Below are positions 17,191-27,945 of a DNA stretch of 62,580 nucleotides, piece after piece. Each line of letters begins with the position of its first letter. Position 1 is the first letter of the stretch. The stretch spans positions 1 to 62,580 of the forward strand of contig NZ_FZMO01000046.1 of NCBI RefSeq assembly GCF_900197875.1, written 5' to 3'. A model generated the notes under the pieces. It made no database searches and was not told where the DNA came from. It worked only from the letters and a program-made list of their open reading frames with translations. Position numbers and translations under genes: made by a program. The DNA is from Frankia canadensis (GTDB taxonomy: Bacteria; Actinomycetota; Actinomycetes; Frankiales; Frankiaceae).

Positions 17191-17463
17191 CAAACCCCCA
17201 TCGACTGCGCCCGCCCACCCGAGCGGTCTCCCGGACGCTAGGAAGGAGGCGTATCCGTCCCATCGCACCCAGGTGAATTGCGGGTAACTCCATTCTGGCC
17301 CCCGCCCGGCCGAGCTCGGACAGCACCCGCCGAAATCCGGCGCGGCGAAACACCGCCGAAACCTGAACGCCCAGAACCGGGATTCACGTTCATCTGTCCG
17401 ACATCGGGCCCCGGGAAGTGCGTCGCGCATCCGCGCCGCGGCGGCCTGCTAGGCTTCGCGCTC
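17191..17463. other. Divergent promoter region between importer operon and urease
   Basis: 273 bp with no gene. TAGGCT at 17449-17454 lies about 10 bases upstream of the ureA GTG, and no clear ribosome site is seen there, which suggests a leaderless ureA transcript. No strong dyad was noticed. Confidence 0.4.
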
Positions 17464-17762
<299 letters not shown>

Positions 17763-17766
<4 letters not shown>

Positions 17767-18115
17767 TCCCCGGCGAGATCCTGCCCGGCGAGGGGTCCAT
17801 CGAGATCAACGTCGCCCGGCCCGCCCGGACCCTGGTCGTGCGCAACACCGGCGACCGGCCGGTCCAGGTCGGCTCGCACTACCACTTCGCCGCGGCCAAC
17901 CCCGCGCTCGACTTCGACCGGGACGCCGCCTGGGGCCACCGGCTCGCGGTGCCCGCCGGCACGGCCGTCCGCTTCGAGCCGGGCGTGGAGCGCGAGGTCG
18001 CCCTCGTCCCGCTGGCCGGCGCCCGCGTCGTCCCCGGCCTGCGGGCCGAGTGGGCCGGCGCGCTGGACAGCCGCACCGCCACCGCCGCCCTGCCAGGCTT
18101 CCTGGGAGAGGGATC

Positions 18116-18119
<4 letters not shown>
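17763..18119 (+). CDS. ureB: Urease subunit beta
   Basis: 118 residues. [20 protein letters not shown] and the metal-free beta-barrel motif [26 protein letters not shown] identify urease beta; [18 protein letters not shown] is also typical. It is a structural subunit packed with UreA and UreC. It starts within the ureA stop (ATGA-type overlap) and its own stop overlaps the ureC GTG. Confidence 0.97.
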
Positions 18120-19851
<1,732 letters not shown>

Positions 19852-19855
<4 letters not shown>

Positions 19856-20805
19856 CGGGCGGCGTTCTTGATGAACTGCTGGCGGTAGCTGGCGCGGTCG
19901 CCGGCGTAGTAGCCGGCGCGGACGTGCCGGCGGGTGGCGTCGTCCTGCGTCGCGCGGGCGGCCGAGTGCCACAGGTAGGCGTCATGCAGCAGCAGGTCGC
20001 CGCGGTTGGCGTAGAGGGCGATCTCCCCGGGGACCCTCTCGAAGCCCAGCGGCATCGGCGCGGGGGGCTCGGCGTCGGTGTATCCCCCGGCCGGGCGGGC
20101 GTCCGCCGGCACCTCGACGTTGTTGATGTTGAGGTAGGGCGCCGGCGTGGCCCAGCGGTGCGAGCCGGGGACCACCCGCAGGAACCCGTTGGCGGGGCTG
20201 GTCTCGTCGATGTGGATGGTGAACGCGGCCCCGGGCCAGACGTCGAGGCTCGGCATCGCCTGCCAGTCGGAGTGCCAGCCGATGCGGGTGTAGCCGGACT
20301 CCTGGCCGGGACGGGCGTCCTGGAACACCACCCCGGAACCGGCGCCCTCGAGCATCCACACCTGTCCGCCGAGCAGCCGGCGCAGCAGTTCTACCAGCAG
20401 CGGATGCGTCGCCGACGCCCGCACCGCCGGGGAGAGCTCCTCCACGTGCTCGACGTAGTTCACGTACGGCCGCGCGTCGGAGCCCGCCCGCGCCAGGACC
20501 GACACCGCCCGTTCGGCGGACGCCCCGTTCCCGTTCGGCTGGGCCTGCCCCTGGTCAGGGCGGTCCAGGTGGCGCGCGTCGAGGTACTGGGTCGAGCCAT
20601 GACGCCGCGAGACGGATCCGGCGAGGACGCCCTGCTGCGCCCGGACACACTCGTCCTCGATCCGGTCGATCAGCGACGGCGCGAGCAGGCCGCGGAGCAG
20701 GACGAAGCCATGCTCGCGGTAGAAGTCGGCCAGGCCCGGCACGGCCAGCGGATCGGGCCCGTCCGGATCGATGTCGAAGACCCCGAGGCCCGCGACCTCG
20801 GGCAT
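19852..20805 (-). CDS. Phytanoyl-CoA dioxygenase family protein (Fe(II)/2-oxoglutarate oxygenase)
   Basis: 317 residues from the ATG at 20805; a GTG at 20814 is possible. [20 protein letters not shown] is the usual PhyH opening. The iron ligands are visible as [10 protein letters not shown] (H-x-D, near residue 188) and the distal His in [19 protein letters not shown], followed by the Arg for 2-oxoglutarate. [31 protein letters not shown] is the family core and resembles ectoine-hydroxylase-like members. The substrate is unknown. It converges with ureC, the stops overlapping by 4 bp, so it is probably not part of the urease operon. Confidence 0.85.
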
Positions 20806-21032
20806 GGACGGCACGCCGCGTGCCGGCTCGGCGTGACCGCCGCCGCCCGGCCGTGGGCCGCCGCCCACCGCACCGGTCTCGCCCTGGCCAGACCTCGGAT
20901 CTCCCACGCGCCGTCCCCTTCCCTCGCTGCGCTCTCGACGGCCCGGGCACGCTTGCGACCAGGCCTTTCGGAACATCACACGGTACGGGCGAGGAGTTTC
21001 GCCCTCGTTGCCATGGCGCCCGCCGACGCCCG

Positions 21033-21263
21033 CTAGTGTCGGGTGCGGCCGCGCGTGCGGTGACCGGTGCCGTGGCTCGACCCCGAGCTGGACCGCTCGC
21101 AGTCCCACTCGTGGTCGTGGCTGTCCCACCTGGCCTGATAGCCCGCCGCGCAGCGGGGTTTCGGCGGTCGGTCGTTCCCACAGGAGGCAAGTGCCGGCAC
21201 CAGCACGGCCGGCGCCAGCAGCAGGCCGGCCAGGCGCAGCCGGCGGGCACCTCGTCGATGCAT
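21033..21263 (-). CDS. Small putative lipoprotein
   Basis: 76 residues. The ATG at 21263 follows GACGAGG. The N-terminus MHRRGARRLRLAGLLLAPAV has a positive n-region and hydrophobic core, then the lipobox ALASC near residue 28, so export and lipid attachment are likely. The mature part is only about 49 residues, has two further cysteines (RCAAGYQARWDSHDHEWDCE) and ends in a Ser/Gly/His/Arg-rich tail. No known family was recognised. It overlaps no other real gene and sits between the PhyH gene and ureF. Confidence 0.55.
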   Translation of the reverse strand: MHRRGARRLRLAGLLLAPAVLVPALASCGNDRPPKPRCAAGYQARWDSHDHEWDCERSSSGSSHGTGHRTRGRTRH

Positions 21264-21342
21264 CGGTCCTCGTCCCCCATCCCCGTCCCACGCGGCCGTC
21301 CGGCCCGCCCGGGGCTGAACTCTCGCACAGGAGGTGCCGGAC

Positions 21343-22062
21343 ATGACCGAACTGTCGCCCGACCGACCGGGGCTGGGCGCCGCGGCGGAGTCCGCGGCGC
21401 GGCGGGCGACGCTGCTGGTGCTGGCGGACGGCCGAATGCCGACCGGGGGGCACGCCCATTCGGGCGGGGTGGAGGCGGCGGTCGTGGAGGGCAGCCTCGC
21501 GGACGTGTCTGACCTGGAACGATTCCTGCTCGGCCGGCTGCACACCGCGGGCGTGGTCGCCGCCGCCTTCGCCGCGGCGACCTGCCTCGCGTTGGCCGGC
21601 GACACGGGCGCGGATCCCGGCATCGCCGAGTTGGACGCGGAACTGGACGCGCGCACCCCGTCCCCCGCCGCGCGGGCGGCCAGCCGAGCCCAGGGGCGCA
21701 CCCTGCTGCGCACCGGCCGCGCCGCCTGGCCGGTCCCGCCGGGCCCACGCGCCCCGCATCACCCGATCGCGCTGGGCATGGTCTGCGCCGGCGCCGGGCT
21801 GGCCCCCGCGGACGCCGCCCTCACCGCCGCGCACCTCACGGTCACCGGCCCCTCGACGGCCGCGACCCGCCTGCTGGGTCTGGACCCCATCGCCGTCACC
21901 GCCGTCACCGCCCGGCTCGCGGGGGACGTGGCGGGCGTCGCGCGGGCGGGCGAGCGGGCCGCCGGTCTCCCGCCCCGCGACCTGCCGGCCCACACCGGCA
22001 TCCGGCTCGAGCACCTCGCCGAGCGCCACCGCCTCGCCAGCCCGCGCATGTTCACCTCCTAG
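21343..22062 (+). CDS. ureF: Urease accessory protein UreF
   Basis: 239 residues. LLVLADGRMPTGGHAHSGGVEAAV is the UreF N-terminal signature (D-x-R-x-P-x-G-x-x-x-H-S-x-G) and HTGIRLEHLAERH near the end is also typical. UreF acts with UreG and UreD to insert nickel into UreC. The start is the ATG at 21343 because AGGAGG lies at 21328-21333; a GTG at 21334 overlaps that site and is excluded. It is separated from ureC by 1.5 kb and from ureD by a further 1.7 kb. ureG does not follow it. Confidence 0.9.
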   Translation: MTELSPDRPGLGAAAESAARRATLLVLADGRMPTGGHAHSGGVEAAVVEGSLADVSDLERFLLGRLHTAGVVAAAFAAATCLALAGDTGADPGIAELDAELDARTPSPAARAASRAQGRTLLRTGRAAWPVPPGPRAPHHPIALGMVCAGAGLAPADAALTAAHLTVTGPSTAATRLLGLDPIAVTAVTARLAGDVAGVARAGERAAGLPPRDLPAHTGIRLEHLAERHRLASPRMFTS

Positions 22063-22961
22063 TAGGCAGCGCCCACCAGCAGCGGAGCCAGCCGTTCGAG
22101 CTGGTCGACGGCCGCGGGGAGATCCGCCGCGAACGGATGCACGAGGACGTGGTCGGCGCCGGCGTCGAGCTGCGCGGTCAGCCGGGCCGCGACGGCCGCC
22201 TCGTCGCCCCAGGCGAGCAGGTCGTCGATGAGCCGGTCGCTGCGGCGGCCGAGCACATCCGCCTCGCTGTACCCGAGGCGCAGGTAGTGCCGGGCGTACG
22301 GGGAGTGTGCGGCCCCCACGCCGGCGTCGAAGATGGCCCGCAGCCGGCTCCTCGCGGTGTCCGGATCGGTCTCGAGGACCACGGACTGATGCGGGATGAC
22401 CAGCGAGCCCGGCCCTACCGCCGCCCGCGCGGCCGCCGTGTGCGCCACGGGCTGCAGGAACGGATGGACCCCGTGCGCGCGCTCGCGCGCGAGCTCGTGG
22501 GCCCGAGGCCCGAGGGCGGCCAGCACCAGCGGGTAGTCCGCCAGCTGGTTCGCGGTGTCGGCCGGCCGCGCCATCGCGTCGAGGTACTCGCGCAGCATGC
22601 CCAGCGGGCGCTCGCCGGAGTGACCGCCGAGCCCGAGCACGAACCGGCCCGGATAGGCCTCGGCGAGCGTCGCGGCACCGGTGTGCATCGCGGTCGCGGC
22701 CCGGTTGCCGATGTTGGCGATCCCCGCGCCGACCACGATCCGCTCGGTCGCGGCGAGCATCAGCCCCAGCTGCGCGAACGCCTCCCGGCTGCGCATCGAG
22801 GAGGCGACGGGCGTCTCCCCGGTCCAGATCGAGCCGTACCCGAGCCGCTCGATTCGGACGAGCTCCCGCCGCTGGACCTCGACCGAGGTGACGCCGAGCA
22901 CGTAGGGCGGAATCCAGACACCGAACCTGCCCAGTCGCTCGCGGACTCGTTCCACCATCAT
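22059..22961 (-). CDS. LLM-class (luciferase-like) F420-dependent oxidoreductase
   Basis: 300 residues from the ATG at 22961, with GAAGGG about 8 bases upstream; an in-frame ATG at 22958 is adjacent. The sequence has a TIM-barrel pattern: RFGVWIPPYVLGVTSVEVQR, RIERLGYGSIWTGETP, QLGLMLAATERIVVGAGIANI, RFVLGLGGHS. This is typical of the luciferase-like monooxygenase superfamily, probably F420-dependent as in most actinobacterial members of the TIGR03620 type. The substrate is unknown. Its end overlaps the convergent ureF stop by 4 bp. Confidence 0.85.
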   Translation of the reverse strand: MMVERVRERLGRFGVWIPPYVLGVTSVEVQRRELVRIERLGYGSIWTGETPVASSMRSREAFAQLGLMLAATERIVVGAGIANIGNRAATAMHTGAATLAEAYPGRFVLGLGGHSGERPLGMLREYLDAMARPADTANQLADYPLVLAALGPRAHELARERAHGVHPFLQPVAHTAAARAAVGPGSLVIPHQSVVLETDPDTARSRLRAIFDAGVGAAHSPYARHYLRLGYSEADVLGRRSDRLIDDLLAWGDEAAVAARLTAQLDAGADHVLVHPFAADLPAAVDQLERLAPLLVGAAY

Positions 22962-23025
22962 CCGTGCCGCCCTTCGACGCTCGCCGCCAAGCGGAGGATG
23001 CCTCCGCTGGATCGAAGTCACCTTA

Positions 23026-23042
23026 TCGGAGGCACACTCCGC
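23026..23042. promoter_or_regulatory. CGGAG-N5-CTCCG dyad between LLM oxidoreductase and TetR genes
   Basis: In the divergent spacer the sequence TCGGAGGCACACTCCGC contains CGGAG and CTCCG inverted around five bases. It is a candidate operator for the TetR regulator at 23158. This is inferred from position. Confidence 0.35.
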
Positions 23043-23157
23043 AAAGGTCGTGCGGGCGGTGAGCGCCGAGGAGGTACCCTCCCCTCGTCACCGCAAGGGA
23101 AGTGACGGCCGACCGTGATGCGGCGGAGACAGTGATGCGGCGGCGGAGGGAGTGGCG

Positions 23158-23775
23158 GTGAGCGGTCCCACCGGCACCCGGCCCAGACGTTCGGACGCGC
23201 GAGCCAACCGCGACCGTCTCCTCGCCCAGGCTCGCCAGGCCTTCGCCGAGCACGGCATCGACACCTCACTGGAGGGGATCGCCCGCCAGGCCGGGGTGGG
23301 CATCGGCACGTTCTACCGCCACTTCCCCTCCCGCGAGGCGCTGCTCGAGGCCGTGCTGCACGACCGGTTCGACCTGCTCACCAGGCGGGCCCAACAGTTG
23401 TCGGCCATGGCCGCGCCCGAGGAGGCGCTGATCATCTGGCTGCGGGAGTTCCTCGACTTCGCCAGCACCTATCGCGGGCTCACCGCCGCGCTCGCGCGCA
23501 CCCTGCGGGACGCTGACAGCGACCTGCACGCGGCGTGCACGTCGATGCGCGGCGCCGGCGCGTCGCTGGTCACCGCCGCCCAGGGGGTGGGCGCACTGCG
23601 CCGCGACCTTGGCGTCCTTGAGGTGTTCACGCTGGTCACCGGCATCGCGTGGGCGTTCGAGCAGTCCTCCTGCGGCGCGCCCGGGCCGCTCGCGATCGAT
23701 CGGGTGCTCGCGCTCGCCCTCGACGGCCTGCGTGGGCCGGCCGCTGCCGAGGACCCGGCGGCGGCGCCGCGGTGA
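23158..23775 (+). CDS. TetR-family transcriptional regulator
   Basis: 205 residues. The DNA-binding domain is clear: RANRDRLLAQARQAFAEHGI then TSLEGIARQAGVGIGTFYRHFPSREALLEAV (recognition helix near residue 50). The C-terminal ligand domain contains GAGASLVTAAQGVGALRRDL, typical of the SbtR-like (TetR_C_33) subgroup. GTG at 23158 is preferred because GGAGGG lies about 7 bases upstream; a GTG at 23152 also fits. Its stop overlaps the ureD start (GTGA), so it is translated with ureD. It is divergent from the LLM oxidoreductase, its most likely target. Confidence 0.88.
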   Translation: MSGPTGTRPRRSDARANRDRLLAQARQAFAEHGIDTSLEGIARQAGVGIGTFYRHFPSREALLEAVLHDRFDLLTRRAQQLSAMAAPEEALIIWLREFLDFASTYRGLTAALARTLRDADSDLHAACTSMRGAGASLVTAAQGVGALRRDLGVLEVFTLVTGIAWAFEQSSCGAPGPLAIDRVLALALDGLRGPAAAEDPAAAPR

Positions 23776-24605
23776 CGTCCCTGTCCCCGGCGGCGCACCG
23801 CACGGGTCGCACGGCGATCCGCGCCAGGGCGGCGATCCAGGTCGACCTCGGGCCGCAGGGGTTGCCACGGGTGAGCGACCTGCGCTCGGAGGTTCCGATC
23901 GTCCTGCGCCTGACCGCCACGCAGCGGGCGACGGCGACGGATCAGGCGGCCGCGACGGTGCACCTGGTGGGTGCCGCGGCGGGCCCGCTGGCGGGCGATG
24001 ACCTGCGGCTCGACATCGCGGTCGGCGGCGGGGTGCGGCTGCTGGTGCGCTCGGTGGCCGCCATGGTGGCGCTGCCGGGATGGGGGCCGGGGCCGTCGCG
24101 GTTCGCCGTGTCCGCCGAGGTCGCCGACGGCGGCGCGCTGGAGTTCGCGCCGGAGCCGACCGTCGTCGCCGCCGGCGCCGACCACGCGTCGACGATCGAC
24201 GTCCGGCTCGGGGCCACCGCACGGCTGCTGCTGCGGGAGGAGATCCTGCTGGGCCGCTTCGGCGAGGCCCCGGGATCGTTCCACGGAACCCTGCGCGTCG
24301 ACGTGTCCGGCGCCGGGCCCGCCGCGACGCCGGCGCCGCTGCTGCGCCAGGACCTCGTGCTCGGCCCGGACGTGCCGGGCATGCGCGGGCCAGCCCATCT
24401 CGGCGCGGCCCGCGCCGTCGGCTCCCTGCTGGTCGCCGGGCCCGAACAGGCTGGACCCGCGGTGGACGCCGGCGTCGCCGACGGCGCCGCGCTGCTGCCC
24501 CTGGCCGGACCGGGCTATCTGGTCTCGGCGATCGCGGACGACGCCGTCAGCCTGCGGCGACGGCTGCTCGCGGGGCCGGCGGACCCCGTCTGGCGGCGGG
24601 CGTAG
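23772..24605 (+). CDS. ureD: Urease accessory protein UreD
   Basis: 277 residues, GTG start overlapping the TetR stop. The sequence shows UreD features: LRSEVPIVLRLTATQ near the start, VHLVGAAAGPLAGDDLRLDIAVGGGVRL (the G-G-x-x-x-G-D segment), LEFAPEPTVVAAGADHAS and LREEILLGRFGEAPG. UreD forms the UreC-bound scaffold for nickel insertion with UreF and UreG. Coupling to a TetR gene instead of ureG is unusual. Confidence 0.88.
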   Translation: MTSLSPAAHRTGRTAIRARAAIQVDLGPQGLPRVSDLRSEVPIVLRLTATQRATATDQAAATVHLVGAAAGPLAGDDLRLDIAVGGGVRLLVRSVAAMVALPGWGPGPSRFAVSAEVADGGALEFAPEPTVVAAGADHASTIDVRLGATARLLLREEILLGRFGEAPGSFHGTLRVDVSGAGPAATPAPLLRQDLVLGPDVPGMRGPAHLGAARAVGSLLVAGPEQAGPAVDAGVADGAALLPLAGPGYLVSAIADDAVSLRRRLLAGPADPVWRRA

Positions 24606-24632
24606 CCGACCGCCGGCCCGGACCGACCAGCC

Positions 24633-25958
24633 TCAGGCGTGCCCGGCTTCGGCCTCGTCGAGAGGACCGCTCGGCTCGGGCACGGCCGTGGCCACCGGGC
24701 GGGACACGCCGTCGTTCCAGGGATCGCGCGGCGGTTCCACGATGGTCGCGGGCCGGGCCGCCGTCGCGGTCGGCGCGCCGTGGTCGGCGTAGGTGCGCCC
24801 CTTCCAGGCGGCGCCGCGGCCGGCCCGTTTCAGGCGCGCGGAGTCGACCGTCATCCCGCAGTAGAGGGCGGCGACGGCGGGCAGGAGCAGGGCGCCGGCC
24901 AGGGGCTGTCGGTAGTAGCGGATCATCGGCAGGTAGGACAGCGTCATGATCAGCCAGGCGACGGCGCCGACGATCGCGACCGTCGCGTCGCCGGCGGCGA
25001 GGCCCGCGATGGTCGCGGCGACGGGGACGACGAAGACGAGCGTCATCCCCAGCACCGTGCCGAGCAGCAGCAGCGGCGAGTGGCGCAGCTGGGCGTACGC
25101 GCTGCGGGACACCATCTTCCACAGGTCGGCCAGCCGCGGGTAGGGGCGGCGGCTGTGCACCTGCTCGGCGAGTCCGAGCCAGGTCCGACCGCCGGAGCGC
25201 TTGATGATCCGGGCGATGGCCACGTCGTCGATGACCGCGCCGCGGACCTCCGCGAGCCCGCCGGCCGCGAGCAGGGCCTCCCGCCGCACGAGGGAGCAGC
25301 CGCCGGCGGCGGCCGCCACCCGCGAGTTCGGCCGGTTCGACCAGCGGAACGGATAGAGCATCGCGAAGAAGTAGACGAACGCCGGGACGATGAGGCGCTC
25401 CCAGACGGTCTCGGCGCGCAGCACCGCCATCTGGGAGACCATGTCCAGGTCCTGTGTGCAGGCGGAGGCGACGAGGCTGGTCAGCGAGCCCGGGTCGTGG
25501 GCGATGTCGGCGTCGGTGAGCAGCAGGAACTCGGCGTCGCCTGCACAGTCGACGCCCCGGCGCAGCGCCCACAGCTTGCCGGTCCAGCCGGGGGGCGGCT
25601 CCGTCGACGCGGTGACGGCGGCCGTCACGTTCGACCCGCCGCGCTTCGCCGCCTCGTCCGCGAGCGCCCGCGCCACCTCGGTCGTGCCGTCTGTGGAGCC
25701 GTCGTCGACGAGGATGAGCCGCGCGGGACCGGGGTAGTCCTGGGTGAGCAGCGTCGGCAGGGTCACGGGCAGCACGTCCGCCTCGTCCCGGGCGGGAATG
25801 ATGATCGCGACGCTGGGCCAGACGCTGGGGGCCCGGCGGGCCGGCAGGCGCTGGTCGGTCCGCCAGAAGAAGCCATGACCGACGGCCAGGTACAGCCAGG
25901 CGAGCAGCGAGGCGAGGGCTATCCACTGGATCACAGTCACAGAGAGTGATGCTGCCAC
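24633..25958 (-). CDS. hpnB: Hopanoid-associated glycosyltransferase HpnB (GT2)
   Basis: 441 residues. An N-terminal membrane segment (VIQWIALASLLAWLYLAVGH) is followed by a family 2 glycosyltransferase domain: WPSVAIIIPARDEADVLPVTL, DDGSTDGT, the DxD-like LLTDADIAHDPGSL and the acceptor motif GAVIDDVAIARIIKRSGG. Three or four C-terminal membrane segments complete it (LLLLGTVLGMTLVFVVPVAA, VAIVGAVAWLIMTLSYLPMI). This is the layout of HpnB, which occurs with hopanoid genes; the exact sugar transfer is not established. It lies at the edge of the hopanoid locus, divergent from a TetR gene. Confidence 0.88.
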   Translation of the reverse strand: MAASLSVTVIQWIALASLLAWLYLAVGHGFFWRTDQRLPARRAPSVWPSVAIIIPARDEADVLPVTLPTLLTQDYPGPARLILVDDGSTDGTTEVARALADEAAKRGGSNVTAAVTASTEPPPGWTGKLWALRRGVDCAGDAEFLLLTDADIAHDPGSLTSLVASACTQDLDMVSQMAVLRAETVWERLIVPAFVYFFAMLYPFRWSNRPNSRVAAAAGGCSLVRREALLAAGGLAEVRGAVIDDVAIARIIKRSGGRTWLGLAEQVHSRRPYPRLADLWKMVSRSAYAQLRHSPLLLLGTVLGMTLVFVVPVAATIAGLAAGDATVAIVGAVAWLIMTLSYLPMIRYYRQPLAGALLLPAVAALYCGMTVDSARLKRAGRGAAWKGRTYADHGAPTATAARPATIVEPPRDPWNDGVSRPVATAVPEPSGPLDEAEAGHA

Positions 25959-26184
25959 GGGAAGTGGGCGCAGGTCCGCCGTGCGGGGTAATTAAGCGTA
26001 AAGAACTTTTGGTGTTGCCCCTGGTGGCGACCTCGAAGCGGCGGAACCGGGGACGCGGCTAGCACCGTCGTGCCATTCTGACCTCGGGCGGGTGGCCCGC
26101 AGTCGGGTGACCTCCGGCTCACCCCGACCGGTCCCTGGTTCCCGCAGCCGCCGCGCAGGGCCGCCGCTGCACCATAATCGAGGG
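25959..26184. promoter_or_regulatory. Divergent promoter region hpnB / TetR
   Basis: 226 bp containing an AT-rich patch unusual for this DNA (TAATTAAGCGTAAAGAAC, 25989-26006). CATAAT at 26173-26178 lies about 7 bases before the TetR GTG. The second could be a -10 element giving a leaderless TetR mRNA. Confidence 0.4.
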
Positions 26185-26856
26185 GTGACACGTAGCCGTC
26201 GTTCCGAGCAGACGGCTGACACCCGTCAGGCCCTCGTCTCGGCAGCCCGCCGCCGGTTCGCCGAGCAGGGATTCGCCGCGACCGGCACCGAGGAGATCGT
26301 CGCTGACGCCCAGGTGACCCGCGGCGCCCTGTACCACCACTTCCGCGACAAGGCCCAGCTGTTCCGGACCGTCATGGAGCAGGTCGCCACCGAGGTCGCC
26401 GAGAAGCTCGTCGCCGGCGAGCTCGCCCGCGACGCCGAGCTGCCCAGCGATGCCTGGACGCAGCTGCGCTCCGGTTTCCAGTCGCTGCTCGACATCTCCA
26501 CCGCGGACAGCGACTTCCAGCGCATCGTGCTGATCGACGGCCCCGCCGTCCTCGGCGGCGAGGCGTGGGACGAGCTGGTCGAGCGGCACGGGTACCGGCT
26601 GCTGTCCGAGTGGCTGGAGCGGGCGATGACCGAGAAGAGCATCGCCCCCGTGCCGGTCGCCCCGCTGACCCGCCTGGTGGCCGCCCTGCTGTCGGAGGCG
26701 AGCATCTACACCGCCGGCGCCGCCGATCCGGACACCGCCCGCGTCGAGGTCGGCATCGTGCTCGACCGCCTGGTGCGCGGCCTCAGCCTTGGCAGCGACG
26801 ACCTCTCCGACCAGTCCTCCGTCAGCGCCGACGGCAGCCCGCCGCGCGTCTGCTGA
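26185..26856 (+). CDS. TetR-family transcriptional regulator in the hopanoid locus
   Basis: 223 residues. The HTH is RQALVSAARRRFAEQGFAAT then TEEIVADAQVTRGALYHHFRDKAQLFRTV, a strong TetR_N match. The C-terminal part (FQRIVLIDGPAVLGGEAWDEL, LTRLVAALLSEASIYTAG) is typical of the TetR_C_13/AcrR-like group. GTG at 26185 was chosen because the HTH follows directly; no ribosome site is visible and a CATAAT box lies close upstream. It is divergent from hpnB and converges with hpnH, so it is a candidate regulator of hopanoid genes. Confidence 0.88.
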   Translation: MTRSRRSEQTADTRQALVSAARRRFAEQGFAATGTEEIVADAQVTRGALYHHFRDKAQLFRTVMEQVATEVAEKLVAGELARDAELPSDAWTQLRSGFQSLLDISTADSDFQRIVLIDGPAVLGGEAWDELVERHGYRLLSEWLERAMTEKSIAPVPVAPLTRLVAALLSEASIYTAGAADPDTARVEVGIVLDRLVRGLSLGSDDLSDQSSVSADGSPPRVC

Positions 26857-26880
26857 CGTCGTCCTGGCCGAAACGCCGAA

Positions 26881-26916
26881 CGCCGCCCCGGCCGGAGAGA
26901 TCCGGCCGGGGCGGCG
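26881..26916. terminator. Perfect 16-bp hairpin between convergent TetR and hpnH genes
   Basis: CGCCGCCCCGGCCGGA (26881-26896) and its exact reverse complement (26901-26916) surround a GAGA loop. It lies between the 3' ends of two convergent genes, so it likely works as a bidirectional terminator. It lacks a U-run, as is common in high-GC actinobacteria. Confidence 0.85.
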
Positions 26917-26940
26917 TCGACGAGGTGGTACAGCGGCCCG

Positions 26941-27945
26941 TCAGGCCTGGCGGGAGGCGCGAATGGACTCCTTGAGCGAGCCCATCGTGGCCAGCACGGC
27001 CGACGTCTCGTACCCGCAGTGCGCCATGCAGTTCGCGCAGCGCGGGTCCTTGCCGCGGCCGTAGGAGTCCCAGTCGGTGGTCTCGACGAGCTCCTTGTAG
27101 GAGGAGACGTAGCCGTCGCTCATCAGGTAGCAGGGCTTCTGCCAGCCGAACAGCGAGTAGCTCGGAATGCCCCAGGCGGTGCAGTCGAGCTCCTTCTTCC
27201 CCTCCAGGAAGTCGAGGAAGATCGGCGAGTGGTTGAGCCGGAACCGCTTGCGCCGGCCGTCCGCGAAGACCTTGGCGAACATCTCGCGGGTCTCCTGCAC
27301 GGCGAGGAAGTGCTCCTGGTCGGGAGCCTTCTCGTACGCGTAGCCGGGCGAGAGCTGGATCTGGTCGACCTTGAGGTCGTCGTTGAGGAACGTCAGGATG
27401 TCGATGACATCCTGCGGGCTGTCGTTGTTGAAGAACGTGGAGTTCGTCCCGACGCGGAACCCGGCGGCCTTGGCCGCGTGGAACGCCCGGACGCACTCGT
27501 CGAACGTGCCCTCCTTCTCCACCACCGCGTCGTGCCGCTCGCGCAGCCCGTCGATGTGCAGGACGAAGGTGAAGTAGGGCGACGGGGTGAAGTTCTTGAG
27601 CTTCTTCTGCAGCAGCAGCCCGTTCGTGCACAGGATCACGAACTTCTTGCGCTTGACCAGCTCGTTGACGATCTCGTGGATCTGCGGGTGCATGAGCGGC
27701 TCACCGCCCGCGATCGCCACGACCGGCGCACCGCACTCCTTGACGGCGGCGAGCGCGTCGTCGACGCTCATCCGCTGCTTCAGGACGGACGCCGGGTGCT
27801 GGATCTTGCCGCAGCCCGTGCAGGACAGGTTGCAGGCAAACAGTGGCTCGAGCTCCAGCACGAGCGGGAAGTGCTTGCGACGCAGCAGCTTCTGCTTCGC
27901 CAGGTAGGTACCGATACGGAGCTGGTACCGCCACTCAACCGCCAC
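26941..27945 (-). CDS. hpnH: Adenosyl-hopene transferase HpnH (radical SAM)
   Basis: 334 residues from a GTG at 27945 preceded by GAGGGGAG. The radical SAM cluster motif is CNLSCTGC (C-x3-C-x2-C, near residue 40), with the SAM-binding GGEP in VVAIAGGEPLMHP. The C-terminal RCANCMAHCGYETSAV is the extended Cys motif of HpnH. The enzyme joins the 5'-deoxyadenosyl radical to diploptene, the first step to extended bacteriohopanepolyols. Its neighbours hpnG, shc and hpnB agree. An upstream palindrome (28010-28021) may regulate it. Confidence 0.96.
   Translation of the reverse strand: MAVEWRYQLRIGTYLAKQKLLRRKHFPLVLELEPLFACNLSCTGCGKIQHPASVLKQRMSVDDALAAVKECGAPVVAIAGGEPLMHPQIHEIVNELVKRKKFVILCTNGLLLQKKLKNFTPSPYFTFVLHIDGLRERHDAVVEKEGTFDECVRAFHAAKAAGFRVGTNSTFFNNDSPQDVIDILTFLNDDLKVDQIQLSPGYAYEKAPDQEHFLAVQETREMFAKVFADGRRKRFRLNHSPIFLDFLEGKKELDCTAWGIPSYSLFGWQKPCYLMSDGYVSSYKELVETTDWDSYGRGKDPRCANCMAHCGYETSAVLATMGSLKESIRASRQA

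Noticed and set aside
17191-17463. Search for a TPP riboswitch before the THI5-like binding protein
   Set aside because: No thi-box-like sequence was recognised in the short leader.
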